Position numbers and translations under genes: made by a program
In this document: positions 27,337 through 36,075 of the stretch, piece after piece
Layout: every line of letters starts with the position of its first letter
Position numbering within the stretch: the stretch's first letter is position 1
The notes under the pieces: generated by a model
Database searches by the model: none
What the model was told of the DNA's origin: nothing
What the model saw: only the letters and a program-made list of their open reading frames with translations
Assembly (NCBI RefSeq): GCF_038624605.1
Contig: NZ_CP152020.1
Location: forward strand, 434,001 to 498,000
Length of the DNA: 64,000 nucleotides
Origin: Psychrobacillus sp. FSL K6-4046
Lineage (GTDB): Bacteria; Bacillota; Bacilli; Bacillales_A; Planococcaceae
Direction of reading: 5' to 3'

Positions 27337-28191
27337 ATGTCAACTTGGTTAGAATCGTTACAAAAAGCAATTAACTTTATCGAAGAAAACTTATTAGAAG
27401 AAATTTCGATAGAGGGCATTGCAAAGGAAGCAAACTCTTCTGCATACAATTTTCAACGAGCATTTGGATTATTAACAGAAACCTCAGTAGGTGAATATAT
27501 TCGACGGAGAAGATTGACTTTGGCAGCAGATGAGTTAAAAAGAACAGACAGTAAGATTATCGACCTTGCATTTAAGTACGGCTATGATACTCCCGAGGCT
27601 TTTTCAAAAGCCTTTAGGCGTCAGCATGAGGTTTCACCAAGTGACGCTAGAAAAAATATTGGCAAGATCAAATCATATAACCGCCTCGTGATAGAGGTGA
27701 GATTGAAAGGGGCAGAACCAATGAAATATCAAATCGTAGAACGTGAAGGCTTTCAAGCAATAGGTATAAAAAAAGAATTTTTACTTGAGAATGAGGGAAA
27801 TTTAATCGGAATTCCTAAAATGTGGGATGAATTAAATGGGGATGGCACTACTGACAAGCTAGTACAAATTAATAATGGACAAATTAAAGGAATGCTCGGT
27901 ATTTGTGTAGAAAAACCTCATGAGAAAATTGACTATTGGGTTGCTACAGAATATGCAGGTGACGTTAAAGAAGGATTTGAAGTAATCGAACTTCCAGCTT
28001 CTAAATGGGGTGTTTTTGAAGTACATGGTCCAATGCCTGATGCAATGACAAAAGTTTGGAAACAAATTTTCTCTGAATGGTTCCCTGCTAACGGATATCA
28101 ACATGCAGGAACTCCAGAGTTCGAAAGGTATACAGAGGATGATCCATTCAGTCCAGATTGCTATTCAGAAATTTGGATTCCATTAAAATAA
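27337..28191 (+). CDS. AraC-family regulator with GyrI-like effector domain
   Basis: A 284-residue protein. Residues 1-110 carry two AraC/XylS helix-turn-helix units (EEISIEGIAKEANSSAYNFQ and DLAFKYGYDTPEAFSKAFRR). Residues about 125-283 form a GyrI-like/effector-binding domain (YQIVEREGFQAIGIKKEF, YSEIWIPL at the end), as in Rob and BmrR-like sensors of small molecules or drugs. It is cytoplasmic and transcribed alone. AAGGAGG precedes the ATG. Confidence 0.88.
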   Translation: MSTWLESLQKAINFIEENLLEEISIEGIAKEANSSAYNFQRAFGLLTETSVGEYIRRRRLTLAADELKRTDSKIIDLAFKYGYDTPEAFSKAFRRQHEVSPSDARKNIGKIKSYNRLVIEVRLKGAEPMKYQIVEREGFQAIGIKKEFLLENEGNLIGIPKMWDELNGDGTTDKLVQINNGQIKGMLGICVEKPHEKIDYWVATEYAGDVKEGFEVIELPASKWGVFEVHGPMPDAMTKVWKQIFSEWFPANGYQHAGTPEFERYTEDDPFSPDCYSEIWIPLK

Positions 28192-28203
28192 TTTGAAATA
28201 GAG

Positions 28204-28245
28204 GTCCCATTCGTCGACGCCAAAACGACTAGTGGGATTTTTGAA
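28204..28245 (+). terminator. Terminator after AraC-type gene
   Basis: Imperfect stem TCCCATTCGTCG / CGACTAGTGGGA followed by TTTTT. Confidence 0.6.
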
Positions 28246-28447
28246 TGGAGGCAAGATATACTTTCTTCTTCGGCCCAACAACTATACAGTTCAAAAAAAT
28301 CATCTTAATCAATTTAACTGCTCACAATTTTACACAGTTCAATTAGTTTATCTTTTGATTCGTACATGTTTTTTTGTTCATATATTCCGAAATCTTTATT
28401 CCCCAGTCACTTTTTTTCACATCTCGAAGGTTATACTTGTTAATCAA

Positions 28448-28678
28448 TTATTTAAGTACATTTTTTAAGGCTTCCTCAATATCTGTTTCTAGGTCATTAT
28501 TGGATAAATCATATAGTGTACCTGAACCTTCAGAATAACCACCAAAGTAATACCACAATCGAATTGTATCTGCATAAAAATCATATCCCCAAATTTTGGA
28601 CTATCTTAATCTATCGCTATTTGAGAACGATACTCTTTTCTACTCGCAAGCTGTATCAATAATAAAGTTTGTGAGGTC
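28448..28678 (-). pseudogene. Decayed gene remnant, unknown family
   Basis: The minus strand keeps one reading frame for 77 codons with two in-frame amber stops. The last 50 codons are protein-like (SKIWGYDFYADTIRLWYY, then GTLYDLSNNDLETDIEEALK). No start or ribosome site is visible. It lies in the 650-base gap between the AraC-type gene and the polysaccharide operon. The plus-strand frame at 28232-28468 over the same area has no coding character. Confidence 0.4.
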
Positions 28679-28837
28679 TTTTGGACTACTAAATATAATC
28701 ATTAAATAACATTTGTGAGAAATTACTCAATTGAAAATTTTAAATTGTCTAATCTTCTATAAATTGGGTATATAAATGGTAAAATTATATTATTTGTAAA
28801 CAAAAATAAAATAATGGAAAAAGTTAGGGGGATTAAA

Positions 28838-29710
28838 ATGAGCTTAACTATACATAACGGCGAGTATGACTCTAAACAAGCCTTTGATCAAATAAAAGAT
28901 TTTTTTAACGTTTTAAAAGCAAATGTTGTTCGCTCTCGTACGACAATTACTGCTGTTTTTTTATCGGCTTCTTTTAAAAGGTTAGGATTTCAGCAAGAGG
29001 ATTTAACATCCTATCTTGGAAGCAAAATTAGAAAAACTGATTTTCTTTTTGAGCTTAAGGAGCCTCATAAATGGTGTATCATACTATCCCAAAGTGGCGA
29101 GGAGGAAGCGCAAGCCTTTCTTAATAGGTTGTTTGCAGACACTAACATTGTCTCTTCTCTGACTCTATCGGCAACTATTATAGAGATAGGGAACAATCGC
29201 GTAGAGTTTGAGGAATTATTAGAGGTTGGAAACAGAGCTATAGATGAGGTCGTTAGTACTGGAAGTCCCTTTGAAGTAACATACATATCACAATTTAAAG
29301 AAAAAGACATAGAAAAAATTAAGGTTAGTATTCTAGAGGAAAATGAAATATTTCGGAATGTCCTAAGTTCTTCCATGGAAAATATGAATGTTGATATGTT
29401 CGAATTAGAGATAAAAGCTTTCTCTAATGGGTATGATTTTTTAGCATCTAATTGGTATCGTTCTAGCCATACACATATCATCATTATGAACGATATTTTA
29501 CCTAGAAAAAATGGGCTCGAAGTTTTGCATATGGTTAAACAGCTCCCTAATGAACAACGCTTTATAACGTACATGATGACCAAGAAGAAATCGGAGGAGG
29601 ACATGCTCTATGCCTACGAAATAGGAGTAGATGAGTATTTGATAAAACCATTTAATATTAGACTTTTTGAGGCACAGATAAGAAGGACTTTCGAAAGGTT
29701 ATGGCTATGA
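28838..29710 (+). CDS. Degenerate GGDEF plus receiver-domain protein
   Basis: A 290-residue cytoplasmic protein, first gene of a polysaccharide operon. Residues 25-140 look like a diguanylate cyclase fold whose GGDEF loop is lost (KTDFLFELKEPHKWCIIL where the motif should be). Residues 160-290 are a response-regulator receiver: Glu167-Glu168 in the acidic pocket, Thr248 and Lys270 are conserved. The phosphoacceptor position, four before Pro222, is Asn218 instead of Asp, with Asp219 next to it. It may be a c-di-GMP-related or phosphorylation-independent regulator. The start at 28838 follows TAGGGGG. The next gene overlaps by four bases. Confidence 0.7.
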   Translation: MSLTIHNGEYDSKQAFDQIKDFFNVLKANVVRSRTTITAVFLSASFKRLGFQQEDLTSYLGSKIRKTDFLFELKEPHKWCIILSQSGEEEAQAFLNRLFADTNIVSSLTLSATIIEIGNNRVEFEELLEVGNRAIDEVVSTGSPFEVTYISQFKEKDIEKIKVSILEENEIFRNVLSSSMENMNVDMFELEIKAFSNGYDFLASNWYRSSHTHIIIMNDILPRKNGLEVLHMVKQLPNEQRFITYMMTKKKSEEDMLYAYEIGVDEYLIKPFNIRLFEAQIRRTFERLWL

Positions 29711-30750
29711 TTCAAATTTCCATTAAATTTGTCCTCCTACTGATCTGTCTATTAACATTGTTACTCGTTTCTATCGGTCTTTACTTAATTATAAAGAGAG
29801 TCAAAGAAGTAAAGATAAAAGCGAAAATAGCATCTTATGTCAGCAAGCATGAAGAGAATTGGCGTTGCTACTTAATAGAAGGGGTACCCTTTAATCCGGA
29901 GGTCATTCCTAAAAGTAGAGAAGAGATAATAGGCATAGAAGTAATATTTTCGACCTACTTAAAGAATCTCTCTAACGAATCCATTCAAGAGAAAATTAGT
30001 CAATTTTCTAATGAATACTTAAAGGACTTCTATTTGAATCTTCTGCAAAGTAAAAGCTGGAGTAAACGAATGAATGCTATGTTTCATATAGAAGATTTCA
30101 AGATTGATTCTCTTGAAAAAGATTGCGAAAAGCTCGGGAAAAAGAGGATTTCAAGAGAAGAATACTTTCAGCTTTTGAAAATCTATTCGCTATTTAATAA
30201 GAATTTATTTTTACAGCATATCCTGATCAGTAATGTTCAACTGTCAGAATATGAGTATAAAAAACTACTTTTAAATCTTCCGGCAGAGCTTTTGGATACC
30301 TTAACCGATAAAATTACAGATTTACCTAAAACATGCCGCTATGCCTTAATTGATACCTTGGGGCTTAAAAGAGATATAGAGTATTTGCCTCATCTAGAAG
30401 TACAACTACAGCAAGAGGATATTGAGATTCGAATAAAATCCCTTAGGGCGATCTATGAGATTGGATTTATTAATAATCCAGAAAATTATTTAGCTTTTGT
30501 GAAATCTCCAGTTTGGGAGGAAAGGCTAATGGTAGCTAAATTGTTTCAGCTTTTACCACTTTCTTATACGCTCCCTCATTTAGAAATACTTTTAGAGGAT
30601 GAATCGTGGTGGGTCCGCTCTCAGGCTGCTAAAACAATGATGAGGGATAAAAGCGGCAGGACTAGCCTAGAAGAGTATATAGAGCATTCAAGTGATCGGT
30701 ATGCAATTGATATGGCCAATGAGGCACTAGGGAAAGGACTTAAACCATAA
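29707..30750 (+). CDS. Membrane-anchored HEAT-repeat protein
   Basis: A 347-residue protein with one N-terminal membrane helix (residues 5-30) and a long cytoplasmic helical region. The last third contains HEAT-like repeats (DIEIRIKSLRAIYEIGF, WEERLMVAKLFQLL, WWVRSQAAKTMMRD). HEAT repeats bind other proteins, so it may link the regulator to the glycosyltransferase. The ATG at 29707 overlaps the previous stop (ATGA). ATG 29701 is an alternative. Its last base is shared with the next start. Confidence 0.75.
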   Translation: MIQISIKFVLLLICLLTLLLVSIGLYLIIKRVKEVKIKAKIASYVSKHEENWRCYLIEGVPFNPEVIPKSREEIIGIEVIFSTYLKNLSNESIQEKISQFSNEYLKDFYLNLLQSKSWSKRMNAMFHIEDFKIDSLEKDCEKLGKKRISREEYFQLLKIYSLFNKNLFLQHILISNVQLSEYEYKKLLLNLPAELLDTLTDKITDLPKTCRYALIDTLGLKRDIEYLPHLEVQLQQEDIEIRIKSLRAIYEIGFINNPENYLAFVKSPVWEERLMVAKLFQLLPLSYTLPHLEILLEDESWWVRSQAAKTMMRDKSGRTSLEEYIEHSSDRYAIDMANEALGKGLKP

Positions 30751-32171
30751 TGGGCTTAGCCAATATTTTAGATTATATACTTTTGTTTTTTGCCGGAATC
30801 ATATTGTTTTATATGGTCATCGTTATTTTAACGTATAGTATTATGCTTTTCATGGCTTTCCATCAGCTAAAAAAGCAATCCAAACTCGATAAGGATGAAT
30901 TAGACGATGATTATATAGATGTGATTTATTCAAAGCCCGTCTCGATTATTGTCCCAGCTTACAACGAAGAAGCAGGTGTGATTGATAGCATCCATTCTCT
31001 TTTAAGTCTGCGATATCCACAAACAGAATTAATTGTAGTAAATGATGGGTCTACCGATGCCACTCAGCAGAAGGTAATTGAACAATTTAAAATGAAAAAG
31101 ATAACAAAAATTATACGAGATCAGCTGTCTACAGAGCCTATAATCGATATTTATCAATCAGTTATACACCCCAACTTACTGTTGGTAAATAAAAAAAATG
31201 GAGGAAAGGCTGACGCTTTAAATGCAGGCATTAATGTCTCGAGATACCCTTACTTTTGCTCTATTGATGGAGATTCTATCCTAGAAGAGACTTCTTTGCT
31301 TCGGGTGATGAAACCTATTATTTTATCTAACGGTGAAGTTATCGCAACGGGAGGTAATATTCGAATAGCAAATGGATCAGATATTCAATTAGGATCTATA
31401 TTTAAAACTGGTCTATCGAATAACTTCTTAGTTGTGATGCAGGTTGTAGAATATTTAAGAGCTTTTCTTATGGGAAGAATTGCACTTAGTAAATTTAATT
31501 TAGTACTGATTATATCTGGAGCCTTTAGCGTTTTCTCCAAGCAATGGGTCATAGAGGCGGGTGGATATTCCAAGCATAATATTGGAGAAGATATGGAGCT
31601 GGTCGTTAAAATTCACCGCCTACTTAAAGAAAAAAAATTAAAGAAACGCATTGAATTTGTGCCTGATCCGGTTTGCTGGACGGAGGCTCCTCAAGACCTA
31701 TCAACGTTAAGGAAGCAAAGAAGAAGATGGCACCAGGGGTTAATAACAAGCTTATGGAAGCATAGAAAAATGACCTTTAATCCAAAGTACGGAGGAATCG
31801 GTATGATTTCTTTTCCTTACTTCTGGATTGTAGAATGCTTGGGACCTGTTATTGAATTGGGAGGATATATTTATATTGTTATTGCATTCTTTTTAGGAGA
31901 TATCTATTACGAGATTGCTATACTTCTTGCGCTGTTATTTGTTGTTTATGGAGCCATTTTTTCAGCGTTATCCATATTATTAGAAGCATGGAGTACAAAT
32001 GCATTCCCGAAAGTTCGAGATGTATTTAGGTTAATCATTGTATCCCTTTCGGAAATATTTTGGTACAAGCCGTTAACGTTATTTTGGAGATGTGAAGGGC
32101 TGCTCCATTTTATACTAGGTAAAAACGTATGGGGAACTATGAAGCGTAAAGGCTTATCGCAGAAAGGATAG
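30750..32171 (+). CDS. Processive family 2 glycosyltransferase
   Basis: A 473-residue membrane enzyme of the BcsA/IcaA/YdaM kind that makes and probably exports a beta-linked polysaccharide. After an N-terminal membrane helix come NDGSTDAT (98-105), GGKADALNAG, the metal-binding DGD (173-175), catalytic GED (279-281) and QRRRW (323-327). Several membrane helices follow at 345-450. No PilZ domain is fused, so any c-di-GMP control must come from partners. It overlaps the genes on both sides. Confidence 0.88.
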   Translation: MGLANILDYILLFFAGIILFYMVIVILTYSIMLFMAFHQLKKQSKLDKDELDDDYIDVIYSKPVSIIVPAYNEEAGVIDSIHSLLSLRYPQTELIVVNDGSTDATQQKVIEQFKMKKITKIIRDQLSTEPIIDIYQSVIHPNLLLVNKKNGGKADALNAGINVSRYPYFCSIDGDSILEETSLLRVMKPIILSNGEVIATGGNIRIANGSDIQLGSIFKTGLSNNFLVVMQVVEYLRAFLMGRIALSKFNLVLIISGAFSVFSKQWVIEAGGYSKHNIGEDMELVVKIHRLLKEKKLKKRIEFVPDPVCWTEAPQDLSTLRKQRRRWHQGLITSLWKHRKMTFNPKYGGIGMISFPYFWIVECLGPVIELGGYIYIVIAFFLGDIYYEIAILLALLFVVYGAIFSALSILLEAWSTNAFPKVRDVFRLIIVSLSEIFWYKPLTLFWRCEGLLHFILGKNVWGTMKRKGLSQKG

Positions 32172-35100
32172 TGGAGATGAAACGATTTTATTTAGTTTGT
32201 ATTGCTATCCTCTGTATTTTACTTCTACCAATTATGCTGTGGTTTTTAGAACCAAATGAAAAGGTGAGTATAGCCATTATTGATAAGACAGTATCAGATG
32301 ATTCTTACCGAGAGCATTTAGGACTCACTTGGTTACTCAATCATTTAAAATATACGAATGGTGATGAAGCATATGATGCATCATCCGATTACTTTGGGTT
32401 TACGCCAAATAATAAGGAAAAAATACGGGCATTGCCTGATGACTATTCGAATTATGATGTCATTTACTTGGCTGATACTTACGGTGTTCATGAGGGTAGT
32501 AGCGAAGCTTATGGCGGACTGGAGAAAGAAGAGTGGAACAATATTCTAAAGAGATTAAATGATCGAGACAAAAGCTTGTTAATCGCGGAATTTAATACTT
32601 TTGCCTATCCTACTGAACCTCCAGTTAGAGAGAGTGTGGAAAATTATTTAGGACTCCAGTGGACTGGCTGGACAGGAAGATATTTTGAAGATTTGGATCC
32701 AACTAGCAATGAAGAGATTCCAAATCGGGTGATTGACTCTGTAGAAGATTGGAGCTACACCGGAGAAGGATTTGTGTTAGTAAACGACAAAAATGATGTC
32801 ATTGTTTTAGAAAGTGATCAGCATTTTGGCGAAAAAGGAATTCAAGTATCCTTTACGAAGGATGGAAAAGCCAAATTTGATCTCGAGAAAAGTGCGGATT
32901 ACAAATATTGGTTTGACATAGTAGTGCCGCAAGAGGGAACAAAGGTTTTAGCTAATTATCAATGGGATATAACAGAGGCGGGTAAGAGTTTACTTGAGGA
33001 GTATTCAATCCCAACAGAATTTGCTGCAGTTTTGGCAAGAGAACAGTCAAATTCATCTAGTTATTATTTTGCAGGTGATTTCAATGATATAGCAAAGGTT
33101 CCTGCTTTTTATCAGCTGAAGGGGCTAGCAAACATCTATCAATTTGCTGAGAGATTTGCTGATAATGCTTTTTACTGGTCTACGTATGCTCCTATGATGA
33201 AGGTAATATTGGAAGACTTCCATACAAGTGAGGGGACCAACATGGAAGATGGCTTGGGCTATAACGCTAGAGTAAAAGGCGAAACATTTGAAGTGTATGA
33301 GAATGACCAGTGGAAGCCCTTAACCATTAAAGGGGTAAACATCGGCATGGGAAAACCAGGCTATTTTCCCGGTGAAGCAGCTATTACCGAGGAAGAATAT
33401 TATCGCTGGTTCAAACAAATAGGGGAGATGCACGCTAACATGGTGCGCGTTTATACATTACATCCTCCCGGCTTTTATAATGCCTTGAAACGCTATAACG
33501 AGGAACAGGAAAATAAAATTTATGTTCTTCATGGCGTTTGGATCAATGAAGAAAAGCTGGAGGAATCATTAGACGCTTTTGAGGAAGAAAATTTGAAAGA
33601 TTTTCAAACGGAAATGAAGACAATTGTCGATGTTATCCATGGAAACAAAATAGTCAAAGAAAGGCCAGGGCATGCTTCGGGTGTTTACAACGCTGATGTG
33701 TCTGAGTATATCGCAGGATGGGTTCTAGGCATCGAATGGTACCCTTACATGGTACTAAATACAAATGAAAAGCACAGCTCCATAGGAGAGTATGACGGTA
33801 CATATTTTGAGACGAAGGGGGCAAGGCCCTTTGAATATTGGTTGGCAGAGCAAATGGATACTATCGTTAAGTATGAAAAAGAGAGCTATAACTGGGTAAG
33901 ACCAATGAGCTTTACCAACTGGGTGACAACGGATATTTTAGAGCATCCCGCAGAGCCAGCTGAACAGGAGGATCTGGTAGGTGTAGATCCTAACGTCATC
34001 TACACAAAAAATGAAATGAAGCTAACTGAGCAATTCGCTTCCTACCATGTCTACCCCTATTATCCTGACTTCTTTAATTATGAGGAGTCCTATCAAAAAT
34101 TTGTAGATCACCGTGGAGAATTTAATAGCTATGCTGCTTACTTAAAAGAGCTACACGAGGTGCATCGTATGCCAATACTAATTGCGGAATTTGGAGTGCC
34201 AGGTTCTAGGGGGCTAACGCATAAAAATCCATTTGGTTGGAATCAAGGTTTTCATTCCGAAGAGGAGCAGGGTAAAATAATTAGCCGTCTATTTGAAGAT
34301 ATTATGGCAGAAAAGCTCTTAGGAGGCTTAGTTTTCACCTGGCAAGATGAATGGTTTAAGCGTACGTGGAATACCGTGGACTATGATAATCCAGATAGAC
34401 GCCCTTACTGGTCCAATGCGCAAACTAATGAGCAACAGTTTGGTCTATTGAGCTTTGATCGCCATAAGATTAGAGTCGATGGGAAAACAGAGGAATGGAA
34501 GGGGAAGCCTATCTATGAAAAGAAAGACGGAAGTATACGATCTTTATATGTAGACCATGATGAAAGATATTTATATATAAGATTAGATTATGATACGTCA
34601 TTTACAGGATACCCTATGTTTCTTCTAGATGTCGTTCCGAATCAAGGAAATACTAAGTTTGAAGGCTTGCCTAATATATCTTTTACGAACGGGATAGACT
34701 TTATAGTAAATTTAAAGCAAAGTGAATCTCGTTTACTAGTGGATCAATATTACGACTTTTTCTCCTATCAATATGGTCATGTATTAAACTTACTAAAGCC
34801 AAAGCCAGCAACTCCTTCTTTGGATAGCGGGAAATTTGTAAAAGAGCAATATGCCTTAAATAAGGAACTATACTTGCCGCAACAAAAAACAACGCTTCCC
34901 TTTGAATCCTATGAAGCAGGAAAGCTAAAACGGGGAAATGGAAATCCAGAAGCTAGTGATTATAATTCACTAGCGGATTATTACATAGCCGATGGTAAAA
35001 TCGAGCTTAGAATTCCTTGGCTATTACTACGTGCCAAAGACCCTAGTCAAAAAGAGTTCATGGGGGATTTATACAAGGACGGAATAGAGGCAAGCAAGTT

Positions 35101-35296
35101 TGTAGATGAAATATTTGTAGGTGCCTTGTTACTGAATGAGCAAGACATTCTTCAGGATACGTTTCCCTCCATGGAAACAAGTGTTTTACCAAAGCTAAGC
35201 AGCTATACTTGGGATAAGTGGGATTTACCTGAATACGAAGAGCGCTTAAAAGAGTCTTATACCATCGTACAAGATCTATTTGGTCGATATAAATAA
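32171..35296 (+). CDS. Membrane-anchored glycosidase-like protein of the polysaccharide operon
   Basis: A 1041-residue protein held outside the cell by an N-terminal signal anchor (residues 5-27). Residues 30-330 resemble a catalytically inactive amidotransferase/DUF4350-like alpha-beta domain. Residues 370-760 look like a clan GH-A TIM barrel (KGVNIGMGKPGYFPG, MVRVYTLHPPGFY). Likely acid/base Glu is in LGIEWYP and the nucleophile in LIAEFGVPGSRG. The C-terminal 250 residues contain a beta-sandwich of the carbohydrate-binding type. It may trim or remodel the polymer made by the preceding gene product. The exact family is uncertain. The gene ends in a strong hairpin terminator. Confidence 0.7.
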   Translation: MEMKRFYLVCIAILCILLLPIMLWFLEPNEKVSIAIIDKTVSDDSYREHLGLTWLLNHLKYTNGDEAYDASSDYFGFTPNNKEKIRALPDDYSNYDVIYLADTYGVHEGSSEAYGGLEKEEWNNILKRLNDRDKSLLIAEFNTFAYPTEPPVRESVENYLGLQWTGWTGRYFEDLDPTSNEEIPNRVIDSVEDWSYTGEGFVLVNDKNDVIVLESDQHFGEKGIQVSFTKDGKAKFDLEKSADYKYWFDIVVPQEGTKVLANYQWDITEAGKSLLEEYSIPTEFAAVLAREQSNSSSYYFAGDFNDIAKVPAFYQLKGLANIYQFAERFADNAFYWSTYAPMMKVILEDFHTSEGTNMEDGLGYNARVKGETFEVYENDQWKPLTIKGVNIGMGKPGYFPGEAAITEEEYYRWFKQIGEMHANMVRVYTLHPPGFYNALKRYNEEQENKIYVLHGVWINEEKLEESLDAFEEENLKDFQTEMKTIVDVIHGNKIVKERPGHASGVYNADVSEYIAGWVLGIEWYPYMVLNTNEKHSSIGEYDGTYFETKGARPFEYWLAEQMDTIVKYEKESYNWVRPMSFTNWVTTDILEHPAEPAEQEDLVGVDPNVIYTKNEMKLTEQFASYHVYPYYPDFFNYEESYQKFVDHRGEFNSYAAYLKELHEVHRMPILIAEFGVPGSRGLTHKNPFGWNQGFHSEEEQGKIISRLFEDIMAEKLLGGLVFTWQDEWFKRTWNTVDYDNPDRRPYWSNAQTNEQQFGLLSFDRHKIRVDGKTEEWKGKPIYEKKDGSIRSLYVDHDERYLYIRLDYDTSFTGYPMFLLDVVPNQGNTKFEGLPNISFTNGIDFIVNLKQSESRLLVDQYYDFFSYQYGHVLNLLKPKPATPSLDSGKFVKEQYALNKELYLPQQKTTLPFESYEAGKLKRGNGNPEASDYNSLADYYIADGKIELRIPWLLLRAKDPSQKEFMGDLYKDGIEASKFVDEIFVGALLLNEQDILQDTFPSMETSVLPKLSSYTWDKWDLPEYEERLKESYTIVQDLFGRYK

Positions 35297-35303
35297 TTTA
35301 GTA

Positions 35304-35333
35304 AAGACGTGAAACCTTATTGATTTCACGTCT
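35304..35333 (+). terminator. Terminator of polysaccharide operon
   Basis: GACGTGAAA / TTTCACGTC stem. A nearly identical hairpin recurs at 35991-36029. Confidence 0.7.
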
Positions 35334-35439
35334 CAGAGTGTAGACAAAAGGGGTGGAAAAACGATTTCCAACCCTTTTGCTATTATCACAGTTTACATTT
35401 CTGGAAAAAGAGCTAACTCAGCTCTCGATTTTGTTTGTT

Positions 35440-35807
35440 TTACGCCATTTTTGGCGTTTTCCAGGTCCAGCTGGCCAACTTCTTAAGATTTAAGGCAGCA
35501 AAAGAAAGAAGTCTTCTTTTGTCATTGGTCGTTTGTACGGAAGTGCAGGAAGGATATGATTCTCTAAAAGGAAATTCGCAATAGCTGGTGTCTTGTAGGC
35601 TCATCAGCGGCAACAACGACTTGGCGTCCTACCTGTGTCGATACTAGGTCTCCCTATTGTCGAATAAAGGTTTTCAACCAGGGGGTAGATAAAGGAAAAA
35701 TTAATTGCCGCATCTAACTTACGAACAAGATGGTCTTGTGGTACCAACTGTTTAATAGTCAAGATTTCTAATTGTTCGAGTTCATTGGTTTGATTTTTCG
35801 TCATCAT
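35440..35807 (-). pseudogene. IS1182-family transposase remnant
   Basis: Three pieces of one transposase remain in order on the minus strand. The N-terminus spans 35630-35807 (QLVPQDHLVRKLDAAI, FIYPLVENLYS). A middle piece lies about 35500-35605 (KTPAIANFLLENHILPALP). The C-terminus lies in another frame to 35440 (AALNLKKLASWTWKTPK). Large internal deletions and frameshifts make it inactive. A hairpin at 35346-35381 (AAAAGGGGTGGAAA / TTTCCAACCCTTTT) may be the old element's own terminator. Confidence 0.8.
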
Positions 35808-35840
35808 ATCCCTACCTCATTCATTTTACAGGAGGCTCCG

Positions 35841-35967
35841 TTGATTGAAGCGAAGAACGGCGACTCCAGCGGGAACAGCGCGAGCTGAAGACCCTGGACT
35901 GAGCGCAGCGAGGGAAGCGGCTGAAGCCGTGCCCGCGGAAAGCGTCCGTTCGTAGCGGAAATCAACT
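35841..35967. repeat. Long intergenic repeat, complete copy
   Basis: G+C-rich against its surroundings, about 127 bp. It starts TTGATTGAAGCG, has ACGGCGACTCC(AG)CGGGA, a central CTGAAGACCCTGGACTGAGC, GCGGCTGAAGCCG, and ends GCGGAAAGCGTCCG, AGCGGAAATCAAC. The ends are partly complementary (TTGATT...AATCAA, CGGACG-type), so it folds into a long arm with inner hairpins. I recall similar repeats throughout Planococcaceae and other Bacillales genomes. The role is unknown. Confidence 0.75.
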
Positions 35968-35990
35968 CTTCCTCGCGTTACTTCTATTTT

Positions 35991-36029
35991 AAAAGACGTG
36001 AAATCTTATATTGATTTCACGTCTTTTAA
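35991..36029. terminator. Terminator downstream of PTS EIIC gene
   Basis: AAAAGACGTGAAATC / GATTTCACGTCTTTT perfect stem, usable in both directions. It is a near copy of 35304-35333. Confidence 0.8.
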
Positions 36030-36075
36030 ATTACTGACTAGTTATTTACCAGCGTCTTATTCATCGCAAACTCAC

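Noticed and set aside
28232-28468. 78-codon plus-strand frame after the AraC-type gene
   Set aside because: No ribosome site, Phe- and Tyr-rich translation typical of random A/T-rich DNA, and opposite a better minus-strand remnant.
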